Shown one piece after another: positions 8,251-17,086 of a stretch of DNA of 64,000 nt. Each line of letters starts with the position of its first letter. The stretch's first letter is position 1. The notes below the pieces were generated by a model. That model worked only from the letters and a program-made list of their open reading frames with translations, was not told where the DNA came from and did no database searches. Position numbers and translations under genes: made by a program. The DNA comes from Bacillota bacterium (GTDB lineage Bacteria > Bacillota > Clostridia > Lachnospirales > Lachnospiraceae). The stretch is taken from assembly GCA_029224465.1 (NCBI GenBank), contig JAQXUQ010000001.1:1-64000 (forward strand), given 5' to 3'.

Positions 8251-11200
8251 ATGCTTAGCGACGGACTATATGAGCAGGTTATCAATGACGGCATGGACAG
8301 TGAGCTTTCGGAAAGCGAAAAGCTTAGCCAGACTGCCCATATCGATTCGGCCGAGGCATCCAAGGTGCTTGCCAAGTATGTAGCCGAAGTTGTAGAAGAA
8401 GGCCTTGAGAATATTAAAGACAGCGGCGGCGATATTAACGACCAGGTCGCTCTGACGAATCAGATCATCAATACGATCCGTGCGAGAACGAAGGATGAAG
8501 ATTTCCGGTCTCTTACGGTGGCGGAGCGCGCGGAACAGCTTCTTGCGTTGTATGACCGGCAGAATACGATCTGGGCGGTGGACGACCACGCCAAAATAGT
8601 GCGCCCTGAAACCTCCATTGCGCAGTCCAGCCTTTTTACCGGTGCAGTTCATGAGCCACAGATGTATACGGAGCTCAAAAAGGAGATTCTATCCTGTAAC
8701 CGGATTGATATGCTGGTTTCTTTCATCAAGTGGAGCGGACTTCGCCTTCTTATGGATGAGCTGATTGAATTCACACAAAAAGGAGGAGAGCTCCGCGTTA
8801 TTACGACTTCCTACATGGGCGCGACCGATGTGAAAGCAATCGAAGAGCTGCGAAAGCTTCCGGGAACAAAGATCAAAGTCAGCTATAATACAAAAATTAC
8901 CCGACTTCATGCGAAGGCATACATCTTTTATCGCAATACCGGCTTTACAACTGCCTACATCGGCTCATCAAACCTCTCAAATGCGGCGCTGACGAGCGGC
9001 CTTGAATGGAACACAAAAATTACAAGTAAAGATCTGCCGGAAACTATGGACAAGGTTACGGCAACCTTCGAATTCTATTGGAACGACAGAGAATTCGAAT
9101 ACTACGATGAGGGGCAGAAGGAACGGCTTGCCAAGGCCCTGCATGCCGAGAAATATCAGGATGGCAGCTGCCCGGAAATCTATACCATGGATATTCGTCC
9201 TTACTCCTATCAGCAGGAAATTCTGGACAAACTGCAGGCCGAGCGGACAGTTCGTGGATACACGCGGAATCTTGTCGTTGCTGCCACGGGTACCGGAAAA
9301 ACTGTCATTTCCGCACTGGATTACAAACGTTTTCGCAGGGAGAATGCCGGCAGCCCGTGCCGGTTATTATTTGTTGCTCACCGAGAAGAAATCTTAAGGC
9401 AGAGCATGTATACGTTCCGTGCTGTTTTGAAGGATGCGAATTTCGGAGAAATGTTTACGGGCAGCGTGAAGCCGGACAGTCCGGATTATCTGTTTATGTC
9501 TATTCAGACTTTCAACAGCCAGAATTTTCCGGCTAAAACAACTCCGGATTTTTACGATTACATTGTTGTGGATGAGTTCCACCATGCCGCAGCACCGTCC
9601 TATCAGAAATTGCTTGAATATTATCATCCGAAGATTTTGCTTGGCCTGACTGCTACGCCGGAGAGGATGGACGGCAAGAGTGTCACAGGATATTTTCATG
9701 GCCGTATTGCTGCGGAAATACGGCTGCCGGAAGCAATTGACCGGAAACTGCTTTGTCCGTTTCAGTATTTTGGCGTAACGGACACCGTAGATTTGGATAA
9801 ACTTCGCTGGACCGCAGGCGGATATGACAAAACAGAACTCTCCAACATCTACACGATAAGCGGTTTTGCTGCTCGTCAGCGTGCGGATCTGATTATTTCC
9901 TCCATTCTGAAATATGTGACGGATATCAATACTGTAAAAGGACTTGGCTTTTGTGTAACGGTTGAACACGCAGAGTTTATGTGCCGCCACTTCAATGAGC
10001 ATGGAATTCCAGCCATGTTTCTGACCGGGCAGTCTCCGGCTGAGGTTCGGAAGAATGCGAAGGAAAATCTGATAACCGGAAAGGTACGCTTTATTTTCGT
10101 TGTCGATATCTATAATGAAGGCGTTGACATTCCGGAAGTCAATACGGTCCTGTTTCTTCGCCCGACGGAATCCCTGACCGTATTCCTGCAGCAGCTTGGC
10201 CGCGGTCTGCGTCTTTCGCCGGATAAAGACTGCCTTACTGTATTGGATTTTATCGGTCAGGCAAATAAAAAGTATAACTTTGAAGATAAATTTGCAGCAC
10301 TGCTCTCTAATACGTCTCGAAGTGTGACACGGGAAATCAAGGAGGGCTTTGTATCGGCGCCGAAGGGCTGTTACATACAACTGGAAAAGAAAGCGGCAAA
10401 GTATATTCTGGATAACATCCGTGCCACATATGGAAACGCAGCAGGGTTAGTGTTACGCATAGCTTCCTTTGAGGAAGATACGGGCTTGACACTCAGTCTT
10501 GAAAGCTTTCTTTCCTACTATCATCTGGATCCTCGGAGCATTTACCGGTGCGCAATGTTTTCCCGCTTATGCGCACGAGCGGATGTAATACCAGATTTCG
10601 ATGAGCCTTTGGAAGCTGCGCTGACAAAAGCAATGCCGAAGCTGGCTGTTATTGATTCGCGCAGGTGGATTTCGTTTCTGCTGGACATCCTGCCGCGGCT
10701 CGATAACGTGAATTTCGATCAGCTTTCAGATCTACACAAACGAATGCTGCAGATGTTTTATATTACTGTCTGGGGAAAGGCGGCAGAAGACTGGAACAGT
10801 GGTGAGGTTCTGGGAAATCTCTATGCGCTTGCGGACAGTCCGGTTTTGTTGAGAGAGCTGATTACGCTTTTGCAGTATCAGTATGACAGAATTGACTTTA
10901 TCGATGCTCCTGTGGCTGCGGAGTTTGACTGCCCGCTTGACCTGTATTGCACGTATTCACGCGATCAGCTGCTTGTGGCTCTGGATTTTCTACGACCGTC
11001 AACAGTACGCGAAGGCGTCAAATGGCTCCCGGAACATCAGATAGATGTGCTCTTTGTGACACTGAATAAATCGGACAAAGATTATTCCCCTACAACAATG
11101 TATAAAGATTATTCCATTAATGAGTGGCTCTTTCATTGGCAGAGCCAGAGCACTACGAGTGCAAATTCATCGACGGGGCAGCGCTATATTCACCATAAAC

Positions 11201-11400
11201 AAAGAGGCAGCAGGGTGCTTCTCTTTGTACGGGAGTTTAAGTCTGACAAGATCACAAATAGCGCAGAAGCATACACTTGTCTTAGCACGGCAACCTATGT
11301 TAAGCATGAAGGCGAAAAGCCGATGAACATAACCTGGCGGTTGGATTCTCCGATTCCTGCCAAGTATTTGCGGAAGACAAACAAGCTGGTCGTCGGATGA
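8251..11400 (+). CDS. PLD-like / DEAD-box helicase / DUF3427 protein
   Basis: A 1049-residue multidomain protein. After a helical N-terminus comes a phospholipase-D-like domain (HAK around residues 220-222, then GSSNLSNAAL). It is followed by a superfamily 2 helicase: Walker A ATGTGKT near 345-351, Walker B DEFH at 441, LTATPER, and motif VI QQLGRGLRLS near 647. The long C-terminal part fits the DUF3427 arrangement, with IHHKQRGSRVLLFVREFKSDK-like sequence near the end. This architecture suggests DNA processing; in islands it is often taken as defence. RBS gaggga precedes the ATG. It lies next to a decayed gene, so recent insertion is plausible. Confidence 0.85.
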   Translation: MLSDGLYEQVINDGMDSELSESEKLSQTAHIDSAEASKVLAKYVAEVVEEGLENIKDSGGDINDQVALTNQIINTIRARTKDEDFRSLTVAERAEQLLALYDRQNTIWAVDDHAKIVRPETSIAQSSLFTGAVHEPQMYTELKKEILSCNRIDMLVSFIKWSGLRLLMDELIEFTQKGGELRVITTSYMGATDVKAIEELRKLPGTKIKVSYNTKITRLHAKAYIFYRNTGFTTAYIGSSNLSNAALTSGLEWNTKITSKDLPETMDKVTATFEFYWNDREFEYYDEGQKERLAKALHAEKYQDGSCPEIYTMDIRPYSYQQEILDKLQAERTVRGYTRNLVVAATGTGKTVISALDYKRFRRENAGSPCRLLFVAHREEILRQSMYTFRAVLKDANFGEMFTGSVKPDSPDYLFMSIQTFNSQNFPAKTTPDFYDYIVVDEFHHAAAPSYQKLLEYYHPKILLGLTATPERMDGKSVTGYFHGRIAAEIRLPEAIDRKLLCPFQYFGVTDTVDLDKLRWTAGGYDKTELSNIYTISGFAARQRADLIISSILKYVTDINTVKGLGFCVTVEHAEFMCRHFNEHGIPAMFLTGQSPAEVRKNAKENLITGKVRFIFVVDIYNEGVDIPEVNTVLFLRPTESLTVFLQQLGRGLRLSPDKDCLTVLDFIGQANKKYNFEDKFAALLSNTSRSVTREIKEGFVSAPKGCYIQLEKKAAKYILDNIRATYGNAAGLVLRIASFEEDTGLTLSLESFLSYYHLDPRSIYRCAMFSRLCARADVIPDFDEPLEAALTKAMPKLAVIDSRRWISFLLDILPRLDNVNFDQLSDLHKRMLQMFYITVWGKAAEDWNSGEVLGNLYALADSPVLLRELITLLQYQYDRIDFIDAPVAAEFDCPLDLYCTYSRDQLLVALDFLRPSTVREGVKWLPEHQIDVLFVTLNKSDKDYSPTTMYKDYSINEWLFHWQSQSTTSANSSTGQRYIHHKQRGSRVLLFVREFKSDKITNSAEAYTCLSTATYVKHEGEKPMNITWRLDSPIPAKYLRKTNKLVVG

Positions 11401-11605
11401 CTTGTATGCCTCGATTTATGCAAGAGAACTTTCACGGCAGATTTGAGAAAGCGCCGGAAACTGGGGACTGATCGACATCAGCGGCTTACTGACATTAGCC
11501 GACTTCTTCATTGATGGATTTGTGGCAGACATTTTTGTGCAGTCCAAGATCCGGAAAAGGCAGCAAGTGCAGGAAGAGATCCTCCGCGTTTTACGCAGAT
11601 CTTAA
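11396..11605 (+). pseudogene. Decayed gene remnant after the helicase
   Basis: One frame reads DDLYASIYARELSRQI, then TGA at 11444-11446, then ESAGNWGLIDISGLLTLADF and further plausible protein (DGFVADIFVQSKIRKRQQ) to TAA at 11603-11605. The sequence on both sides of the TGA looks protein-like and has a hydrophobic segment followed by a charged helix. There is no start codon or RBS of its own, and it overlaps the helicase stop. I read it as the 3' end of a broken gene. I do not recognise the family. Confidence 0.4.
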
Positions 11606-11682
11606 TTCAGTGGCCGCCCGGATAAACGGAACGGTGTCCTCAAACATTATGATCCTTTGATTTTGCGGATGGCTCGCAGAAG
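11606..11682. other. Short gap between gene remnant and nitroreductase
   Basis: Seventy-seven bases with no gene and no clear terminator. The convergent nitroreductase ends at its far side. Confidence 0.4.
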
Positions 11683-12417
11683 TCACCCGCGCAAGTACTG
11701 CTCCAGATACTCCGCCACGGAACGGCTCATTTCCCGTGAAAAACCAGAGTTATATTTGCGGTTACAGAATGCGCGCATCCAGTCAGTATAATCACAGTTG
11801 CCACACTGCTTTCGGAACATGGACTCCAGTTCCTGTGCATCCCGGTGGTGATAATAGTTTTCCTGCACAATGTCTTTGAGGTCCATACGTTCCGGCTTTC
11901 TGCGGTCCATCTGCTGCGGAGTCGGATAACCGAAAACCAGCAGCGCCGCGGGAAAAACATAATCCGGAAGCGCCAAAAGCTTTCGGATCGTTTCGCAGTT
12001 TTCCATGACATCTCCGATGTAACAGGAGCCGATGCCCAGGCTTTCCGCCGCGGTAACGGCATTCTGCGCAGCAATCAGAGCGTCATCAATCGAAAGAATC
12101 AGATCCCCGGGGCCGGGCTTTCGCGGGTCACATCCGCAGGCCTTAAATGCCTCATACCATTTCAGACAGTCGGCGAGATACAGAAGGACCAGCTTCGCCT
12201 GCGCGATAAACGGCTGATGATCACAGGCGTCTGCCAGCGCCGACTGCACCTGCGGATCTGTGACCTTCAAAATCGTGTATAATTGCTGATTTCCGGCAGT
12301 CGGAGCCATTGTGGAGGCCTCGAGTATCACCTGCACTTTCTCCGGTTCGATATCCCTTTCGGTATAGGAGCGGACCGATTTCCTGTTTTTCAGCTGTTTC
12401 AATACTTCGTTCTGCAT
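11683..12417 (-). CDS. NADPH-dependent nitroreductase family protein (FMN)
   Basis: A 244-residue flavoprotein of the nitroreductase/FRP group, which reduces nitro or quinone compounds or flavin with NAD(P)H. The N-terminal FMN-binding pattern KNRKSVRSYTERDIEPEKV and MAPTAGNQQLYTI is clear, with LGIGSCYIGDV in the middle and VFGYPTPQQMDRRKPERM towards the end. The C-terminal extension with QCGNCDYTDWMRAFCNRK is Cys-rich and seen in some clostridial members. It is the only minus-strand gene in this section and stands alone. Confidence 0.88.
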   Translation of the reverse strand: MQNEVLKQLKNRKSVRSYTERDIEPEKVQVILEASTMAPTAGNQQLYTILKVTDPQVQSALADACDHQPFIAQAKLVLLYLADCLKWYEAFKACGCDPRKPGPGDLILSIDDALIAAQNAVTAAESLGIGSCYIGDVMENCETIRKLLALPDYVFPAALLVFGYPTPQQMDRRKPERMDLKDIVQENYYHHRDAQELESMFRKQCGNCDYTDWMRAFCNRKYNSGFSREMSRSVAEYLEQYLRG

Positions 12418-12610
12418 AGTCTGCCTTCCTCTCTGTTATCCAGTATATGGTTTTTCGCAGTCCGATTGCAATCAGATCATTTCATCCGGGCATTCTGTAA
12501 ATTGGAAAAAAGATCTCCAATTCGCTGAGCAGATCCCCAATGCAGCACCGGAACGCCCTCAATACCACCTCTCTGATACTATCTGAAAAATAATTCAATG
12601 AATCACAAAA

Positions 12611-12631
12611 AGTATGAAAAAAGTTCATACT
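12611..12631. promoter_or_regulatory. Perfect palindrome upstream of the ABC importer
   Basis: AGTATGAA (12611-12618), five bases, then its exact complement TTCATACT (12624-12631). The size and symmetry fit a dimeric repressor or activator site. It lies 53 bases before the permease start. No regulator gene next to it can be assigned. Confidence 0.5.
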
Positions 12632-12634
12632 TAT

Positions 12635-12674
12635 CTTTCCTGTGGTCTTTGCTTATGATGGAACCACAGGAAAG
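12635..12674 (+). promoter_or_regulatory. Hairpin covering the permease ribosome binding site
   Basis: A perfect 12-base inverted repeat: ctttcctgtggt (12635-12646) and accacaggaaag (12663-12674) with a 16-base loop. The right arm runs into the Shine-Dalgarno aaaggag (12671-12677), so the folded form would hide the start of the permease gene. It could also be a second operator. Confidence 0.5.
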
Positions 12675-12683
12675 GAGTTCACG

Positions 12684-13460
12684 ATGAATAAAAAGAAAAG
12701 CACATGGGACAAAATACCGAATGGCGTCTGGCTCCTGCTATCGCTTGGCGTTGCCGTCGCCCTCTGGCTGTTCGCTGCTTACCGGTGGCCGATTGTTTTT
12801 GCCAGCCCGAAAAAGGTGCTGGATGCCTTTATCTCCAAAGGTATTGATTCGTCGATCCTCTGGGAACACATCTGGGGTTCCCTGTCCAGAGTGTTGACAG
12901 GCTTCGGCATCGCGTTTGTTCTGGCAATTCCGACCGCGTTCCTGATGGCATGGTACGAACCGTTCTGCAGGATCGTCGAGCCGTGGATACAGTTTGTCAG
13001 AAACATACCGCCTCTTGCGTATGTTTTCCTGATTACGGCAGCGCTCGGCGTCGGCAATATCGGCAAAGTCACGGTCATCGTGATCGCGTCTTTCCTCGTA
13101 CAGGTTGTTACCGTGTATCAGGGCGTCAAAGGTGTTGACGCGACGCTGATCAAGGCGGCGAGAGTACTCGGCGCGGGCAACCGGGATATCTTCTTCAAGA
13201 TCATCATTCCGGCTTCGACACCGTACATTTTAGTAGCCGCAAGACTTGGCCTTTCGACTTCCCTGACGACCCTGATGGCATCGGAAATCGTCGGCGGCGA
13301 CAGAGGCCTCGGCATGATGATCCAGAAGGCCAGCGGTTATTATCAGATGGACGTCGTACTTCTGGGTATTATCATTCTCGGTATTATCGGTATCTCGTTT
13401 GAAAAGATCGTTAAATTCCTTGAAAGGAGGTTTACAGGATGGCAGGAAACAGTCCAGTAA
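12684..13460 (+). CDS. ABC transporter permease, TauT/SsuC/NitT family
   Basis: A 258-residue inner-membrane permease with about six hydrophobic segments. The cytoplasmic EAA loop that docks on the ATPase is visible as AARVLGAGNRDIFFKIIIPASTPYI around residues 155-180. The family imports small anions such as sulfonates, taurine, nitrate or thiamine precursors. I chose ATG 12684, preceded by aaaggag, over an earlier in-frame ATG at 12642. It overlaps the ATPase gene by 22 bases, so the two are translationally coupled. Confidence 0.9.
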   Translation: MNKKKSTWDKIPNGVWLLLSLGVAVALWLFAAYRWPIVFASPKKVLDAFISKGIDSSILWEHIWGSLSRVLTGFGIAFVLAIPTAFLMAWYEPFCRIVEPWIQFVRNIPPLAYVFLITAALGVGNIGKVTVIVIASFLVQVVTVYQGVKGVDATLIKAARVLGAGNRDIFFKIIIPASTPYILVAARLGLSTSLTTLMASEIVGGDRGLGMMIQKASGYYQMDVVLLGIIILGIIGISFEKIVKFLERRFTGWQETVQ

Positions 13461-14227
13461 AAGTCAAAATCGACCACGTCGTCAAGAAATTTAACGGCCG
13501 AAACGGAGAAATGACAGCACTGAACGGCGTGGATCTGGATATTCATGAAAATGAATTTGTCTGTGTCGTAGGACCGTCGGGCTGCGGAAAATCAACGCTG
13601 CTCAACATCATCGGAGGCCTGGACAAGCCGACAGACGGACATGTCTATGTAGACGGCAAAGAGGTCGACGGGCCGAGCCCGGAGAGGGGCATTGTTTTCC
13701 AGCAATACGCACTATTTCCCTGGCTGACGGTTGAGAAGAACGTCATGTTCGGCCTTCTGCAGCAGGGCGTTAACCGCAGCGATGCGCTCGAAACAGCTCA
13801 CAAATATCTGAAGATGGTAGATCTCGAAGAGTTTGCGAAAGCGTATCCGAAGGAGCTTTCCGGCGGCATGAAGCAGAGAGTCGCAATCGCGAGAGCCTAC
13901 GCGGTAAATCCGAAAGTCCTTCTGATGGACGAACCGTTCGGCGCGCTGGATGCGCAGACAAGAACACAGCTGCAGACCGAGCTTCTGGAGACCTGGGAAA
14001 AGGAGCAGAAGACCTGTTTCTTCATCACGCATGATGTAGAAGAGGCAATCATTCTCGCGCAGAGAGTCGTCGTCATGCACGCGCGGCCCGGCAGAGTAAA
14101 AGAGATCGTTGATATCGATATTCCTTATCCGAGAGATCAGGCGACTAAGATGTCCCCGAGATTCCTGGAGCTCAAGAATCATATCTGGAAACAGGTATAT
14201 GAGGAATATCTGGCAGTCCGCAAATAA
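13439..14227 (+). CDS. ABC transporter ATP-binding protein, TauB/SsuB family
   Basis: A 262-residue ATPase of the sulfonate/nitrate/taurine group. Walker A is GPSGCGKST near residue 42, the Q-loop VFQQYALFPWLTV, the signature LSGGMKQR, and Walker B VLLMDEPFGALD. The PWLTV sequence after the Q-loop is typical of TauB/SsuB/NrtD. RBS aaaggagg lies inside the end of the permease gene. It provides energy for the permease at 12684 and the lipoprotein at 14287. Confidence 0.93.
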   Translation: MAGNSPVKVKIDHVVKKFNGRNGEMTALNGVDLDIHENEFVCVVGPSGCGKSTLLNIIGGLDKPTDGHVYVDGKEVDGPSPERGIVFQQYALFPWLTVEKNVMFGLLQQGVNRSDALETAHKYLKMVDLEEFAKAYPKELSGGMKQRVAIARAYAVNPKVLLMDEPFGALDAQTRTQLQTELLETWEKEQKTCFFITHDVEEAIILAQRVVVMHARPGRVKEIVDIDIPYPRDQATKMSPRFLELKNHIWKQVYEEYLAVRK

Positions 14228-14286
14228 AATTCAGAAATATCCACACAGGTGGATCAGATAAAACAAGCACAACAGGAGGAATCATT

Positions 14287-15420
14287 ATGAAGAGAAGAGC
14301 ACTGGCAGTTCTCCTTACAGCTTCCATGGCTGCGATGCTTGCAGCCTGCGGCGGCAATTCCGGAGCGGCATCGTCCAAGGCGGATTCGGCAGCGACAACA
14401 GCAGCGACAGAAGCACCGGCCGCTGCGACAGAAGCGAAAACAGACAGCGCCGAAGCAGCAACAGACACAGCAGCGGCAGCACCTGCGAAGGAATATGAGC
14501 CCGTTACGGTCAGAGTTGCGTACATGCCGAACATGGGATCCGCAGCTTCGTTATTCGTCGGTATTGATCAGGGATATTTCGAGGAGTACGGAATCACCGT
14601 AGAGCCTGCGGAGTTCCAGGGCGGCCCCGCGGAGATTACGGCAATGGCTTCGGGCGACATTGACATTTCTCAGATCGGACACGGCGCGCACGCACTCTGC
14701 ATCGAAGGACAGGCGAAGATTTTCCAGATGGATCATACTACCTCTCTATCGGATGAAGTGGTCGCGAACAAGTCCCATGGTATCGAGAAGCCGGAAGATC
14801 TGAAGGGAAAGACCATCGCGGTCGCGTCCGGAACTTCTTCGGAAATCATCCTGCAGCAGGTACTCGCGAAAGCCGGTCTGACAGACAAGGATGTCAAGCT
14901 CGTTGAGATGGCAGTAGACGGCATGACAACCGCTATGGTTGCGGATCAGATTGATGCCTGCGCTACCTGGAGTCCGAATACGGTTACACTTAAAAATGCA
15001 TTGAAAGATAATTATGTATCCCTTGGTGGCAACAAGGACTTCCTTGATCAGGCGATTTTCCCGTCCAGCTATATCACGACCGAGAAGTACGCGAATGAGA
15101 ATCACGATGTGCTTGTTCGTTTCGCGGCAGCGCTCGACAAGGCACATGATTACCGCGCGGCACATACCGAGGAAGCTGCAAAGTCGCTTGCAAAGCATCT
15201 TGACGCTCCCGAAGAAACCATGCTCGCTTCGATTAAAGAAGCTGACTGGGATACCATCACGAAGATCGCGGGAGACATGGACGCGCTCAAGAAAGTTTAT
15301 GAGACCCAGCAGAATGTGTTCATCGCGAACGGCCGGATCAAGGAGAAGGTTGATACGGATTCCTATGTATTGTACGATGTGATGAAGGAAGGATACGATC
15401 TGTATTCCGCTTCCAAATAA
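14287..15420 (+). CDS. ABC substrate-binding lipoprotein, TauA/SsuA/NitT family
   Basis: A 377-residue lipoprotein. A signal peptide ends in the lipobox LAAC at residues 18-21, followed by an Ala/Thr/Glu-rich linker to about residue 70. The binding domain (VRVAYMPNMGSAASLFVGID, GPAEITAMASGDIDISQIGH) matches the periplasmic-binding group for sulfonates, taurine and thiamine pyrimidines. It likely delivers substrate to the permease and ATPase before it. The ligand cannot be told from sequence. The next genes, a two-component system and a sugar operon, suggest a link but start 127 bases later. Confidence 0.9.
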   Translation: MKRRALAVLLTASMAAMLAACGGNSGAASSKADSAATTAATEAPAAATEAKTDSAEAATDTAAAAPAKEYEPVTVRVAYMPNMGSAASLFVGIDQGYFEEYGITVEPAEFQGGPAEITAMASGDIDISQIGHGAHALCIEGQAKIFQMDHTTSLSDEVVANKSHGIEKPEDLKGKTIAVASGTSSEIILQQVLAKAGLTDKDVKLVEMAVDGMTTAMVADQIDACATWSPNTVTLKNALKDNYVSLGGNKDFLDQAIFPSSYITTEKYANENHDVLVRFAAALDKAHDYRAAHTEEAAKSLAKHLDAPEETMLASIKEADWDTITKIAGDMDALKKVYETQQNVFIANGRIKEKVDTDSYVLYDVMKEGYDLYSASK

Positions 15421-15499
15421 CGGATGGCCGCACGAGGAACGCAGCATTGAAACAGTATGCCCGAATCCGTTCTCTGCAGCCGCAAAGCTTCAATGAGGG

Positions 15500-15533
15500 A
15501 GGCCGGGTGCTCTGATACAGGGCCCCGGTCTTT
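15500..15533 (+). terminator. Possible terminator or attenuator after the binding protein
   Basis: An 8-pair stem with one G-T pair (aggccggg with cccggtct) followed by a short T run. It may partly separate the importer from the sensor kinase. The T run is short, so read-through is likely. Confidence 0.35.
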
Positions 15534-15547
15534 AAGGTGTCGGATGC

Positions 15548-17086
15548 ATGTTGATTTTAATGCTGGCTATATCAGCCCTTATCTTCTTACTGATCGGCAT
15601 TCTCAAAAAGAGTGACCGCTCCTTTTCGCTCCTGCTTCTGAGTGCCACCGAGACGATCATGTTCGGCGGCATCATTATCTACATCGCGATGATGGGCGGT
15701 ACGGCCGCAAAGGAGGTAAGACTTCTGTTCGGCTCCTCGGACATTCAGCACTGGCTGCGGGCGCTGCCGATTCATCTGGACCGGCTCGGATATACCGTCG
15801 CGGTATGCAGGCTGCTGTTTCCGTGGCTATATCTGCGGGTATCGCTGGAATTCTGCAATACCGGAATGATCCGGAGGCGCGCGCGGCTGATCCGGATGGT
15901 GACGTTCCTGCCGACGGCATTGTTTCTGGCTTATTACTATCCGCCGGTCTTCCGGTGGTTCGCGGAGCTGCACTTTGAAATGCAGGTAGTTATGATGAAG
16001 CTTGTCTTCGCATGGCTTCTGCTGATTATTGCGGTTTCGTTCGCTCTGCTGCTTCTCGAATATGCACGAACGACGATTCCGATGTTCCGCAGGGACTTTT
16101 TCTATATCCTGCTGTATCTTTTCGCGGCGGCTGTTTTATATCTGCTGTATGCGACAAAGGATCCGTCGCAGATCTACAACATGTTCATCTCCGAGTACAT
16201 TCAGCTGGGGATCAGCAATTATATCAGTTCCGCCCTTTCCTCCCGTGGCTGGATTGTGATCTTTATCATTACGCTGTTATCCACGGCCGCCGGAACTTAT
16301 GGCGTTTTCCGGTATGTGCAGGTGGAGTACTCCGAGAACCGGGAGGACCTGCGGCTGGAACGGCAGTTTGATCTGGCGGGCATGGGCGTGTCTGTTTTCG
16401 CGCACGGGATGAAGAATCAGGTGCTCACGGCACAGGTTCTGCATAAAAGAATGAAAAAGGAACTTGCCAAAGACGAGCCGGACATCGAACAGCTGCGGCG
16501 CATCGAAGAGCAGCTGAGCGATCTGAACGTCACAATGAAAACGAGGCTGGAGGAATTCTATTCGGCGGTCAGAAACAACGCGCTGACCCTTGTGCCGGTT
16601 CCGGCGGAGCAGATCGCGGAGCTCGCCGTGGAACGCTTCCATGAGAAGTATCCGGAAGGACAGGTGCAGACGCAGATCTGCACCCGCAGGAAGGTGCTGG
16701 CCGACAAGACAGCAATGTCCGAAGCCGTTTACAATCTTCTGACCAACGGGTATGAGGCCGCGGCTGCCGCGGGAAGAACGCCGCAGGTGCGGCTTTCGGT
16801 ACGTGCGGAAAGAATGTGGACCATCTTCGAGGTTACGGACAACGGAAACGGCATACCGCCTTCGCTTCGCGGCAAAATCTTCGAGCCGTTTTATACCAGT
16901 AAGAGTAAAAACACAAACTGGGGCATGGGACTTTTCTATGTCCGCAGAATTGTGCGCAAACATTTCGGTCACCTGAAAACGGTTTCCGAAGAAGGAAAGG
17001 GAAGTACTTTCCTTCTGATGCTTCCGCGTTACGGAGATGAAGAAGGAGGAAAACACCGCTCTTCCCGGCAGGAGGCAAAGTCATGA
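15548..17086 (+). CDS. Membrane sensor histidine kinase
   Basis: A 512-residue kinase. The N-terminal half has about seven to eight hydrophobic helices (LILMLAISALIFLLIGIL, FYILLYLFAAAVLYLLYA) with little outside the membrane. The dimerisation part has a His candidate in VFAHGMKNQVLTAQ near residue 282. The C-terminal ATPase has the N box (AVYNLLTNGYEAA), NGNGIPP and GMGLFYVRRIVRKHFG. Its ATGA overlap with the response regulator shows they are partners. The signal may be sensed within the membrane. It heads the sugar operon that follows. Confidence 0.88.
   Translation: MLILMLAISALIFLLIGILKKSDRSFSLLLLSATETIMFGGIIIYIAMMGGTAAKEVRLLFGSSDIQHWLRALPIHLDRLGYTVAVCRLLFPWLYLRVSLEFCNTGMIRRRARLIRMVTFLPTALFLAYYYPPVFRWFAELHFEMQVVMMKLVFAWLLLIIAVSFALLLLEYARTTIPMFRRDFFYILLYLFAAAVLYLLYATKDPSQIYNMFISEYIQLGISNYISSALSSRGWIVIFIITLLSTAAGTYGVFRYVQVEYSENREDLRLERQFDLAGMGVSVFAHGMKNQVLTAQVLHKRMKKELAKDEPDIEQLRRIEEQLSDLNVTMKTRLEEFYSAVRNNALTLVPVPAEQIAELAVERFHEKYPEGQVQTQICTRRKVLADKTAMSEAVYNLLTNGYEAAAAAGRTPQVRLSVRAERMWTIFEVTDNGNGIPPSLRGKIFEPFYTSKSKNTNWGMGLFYVRRIVRKHFGHLKTVSEEGKGSTFLLMLPRYGDEEGGKHRSSRQEAKS

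Noticed and set aside
12418-12683. Thiamine (TPP) riboswitch before the TauT-like importer
   Set aside because: I looked for the CTGAGA and CCTGAT elements because such importers can carry thiamine precursors, and found none.
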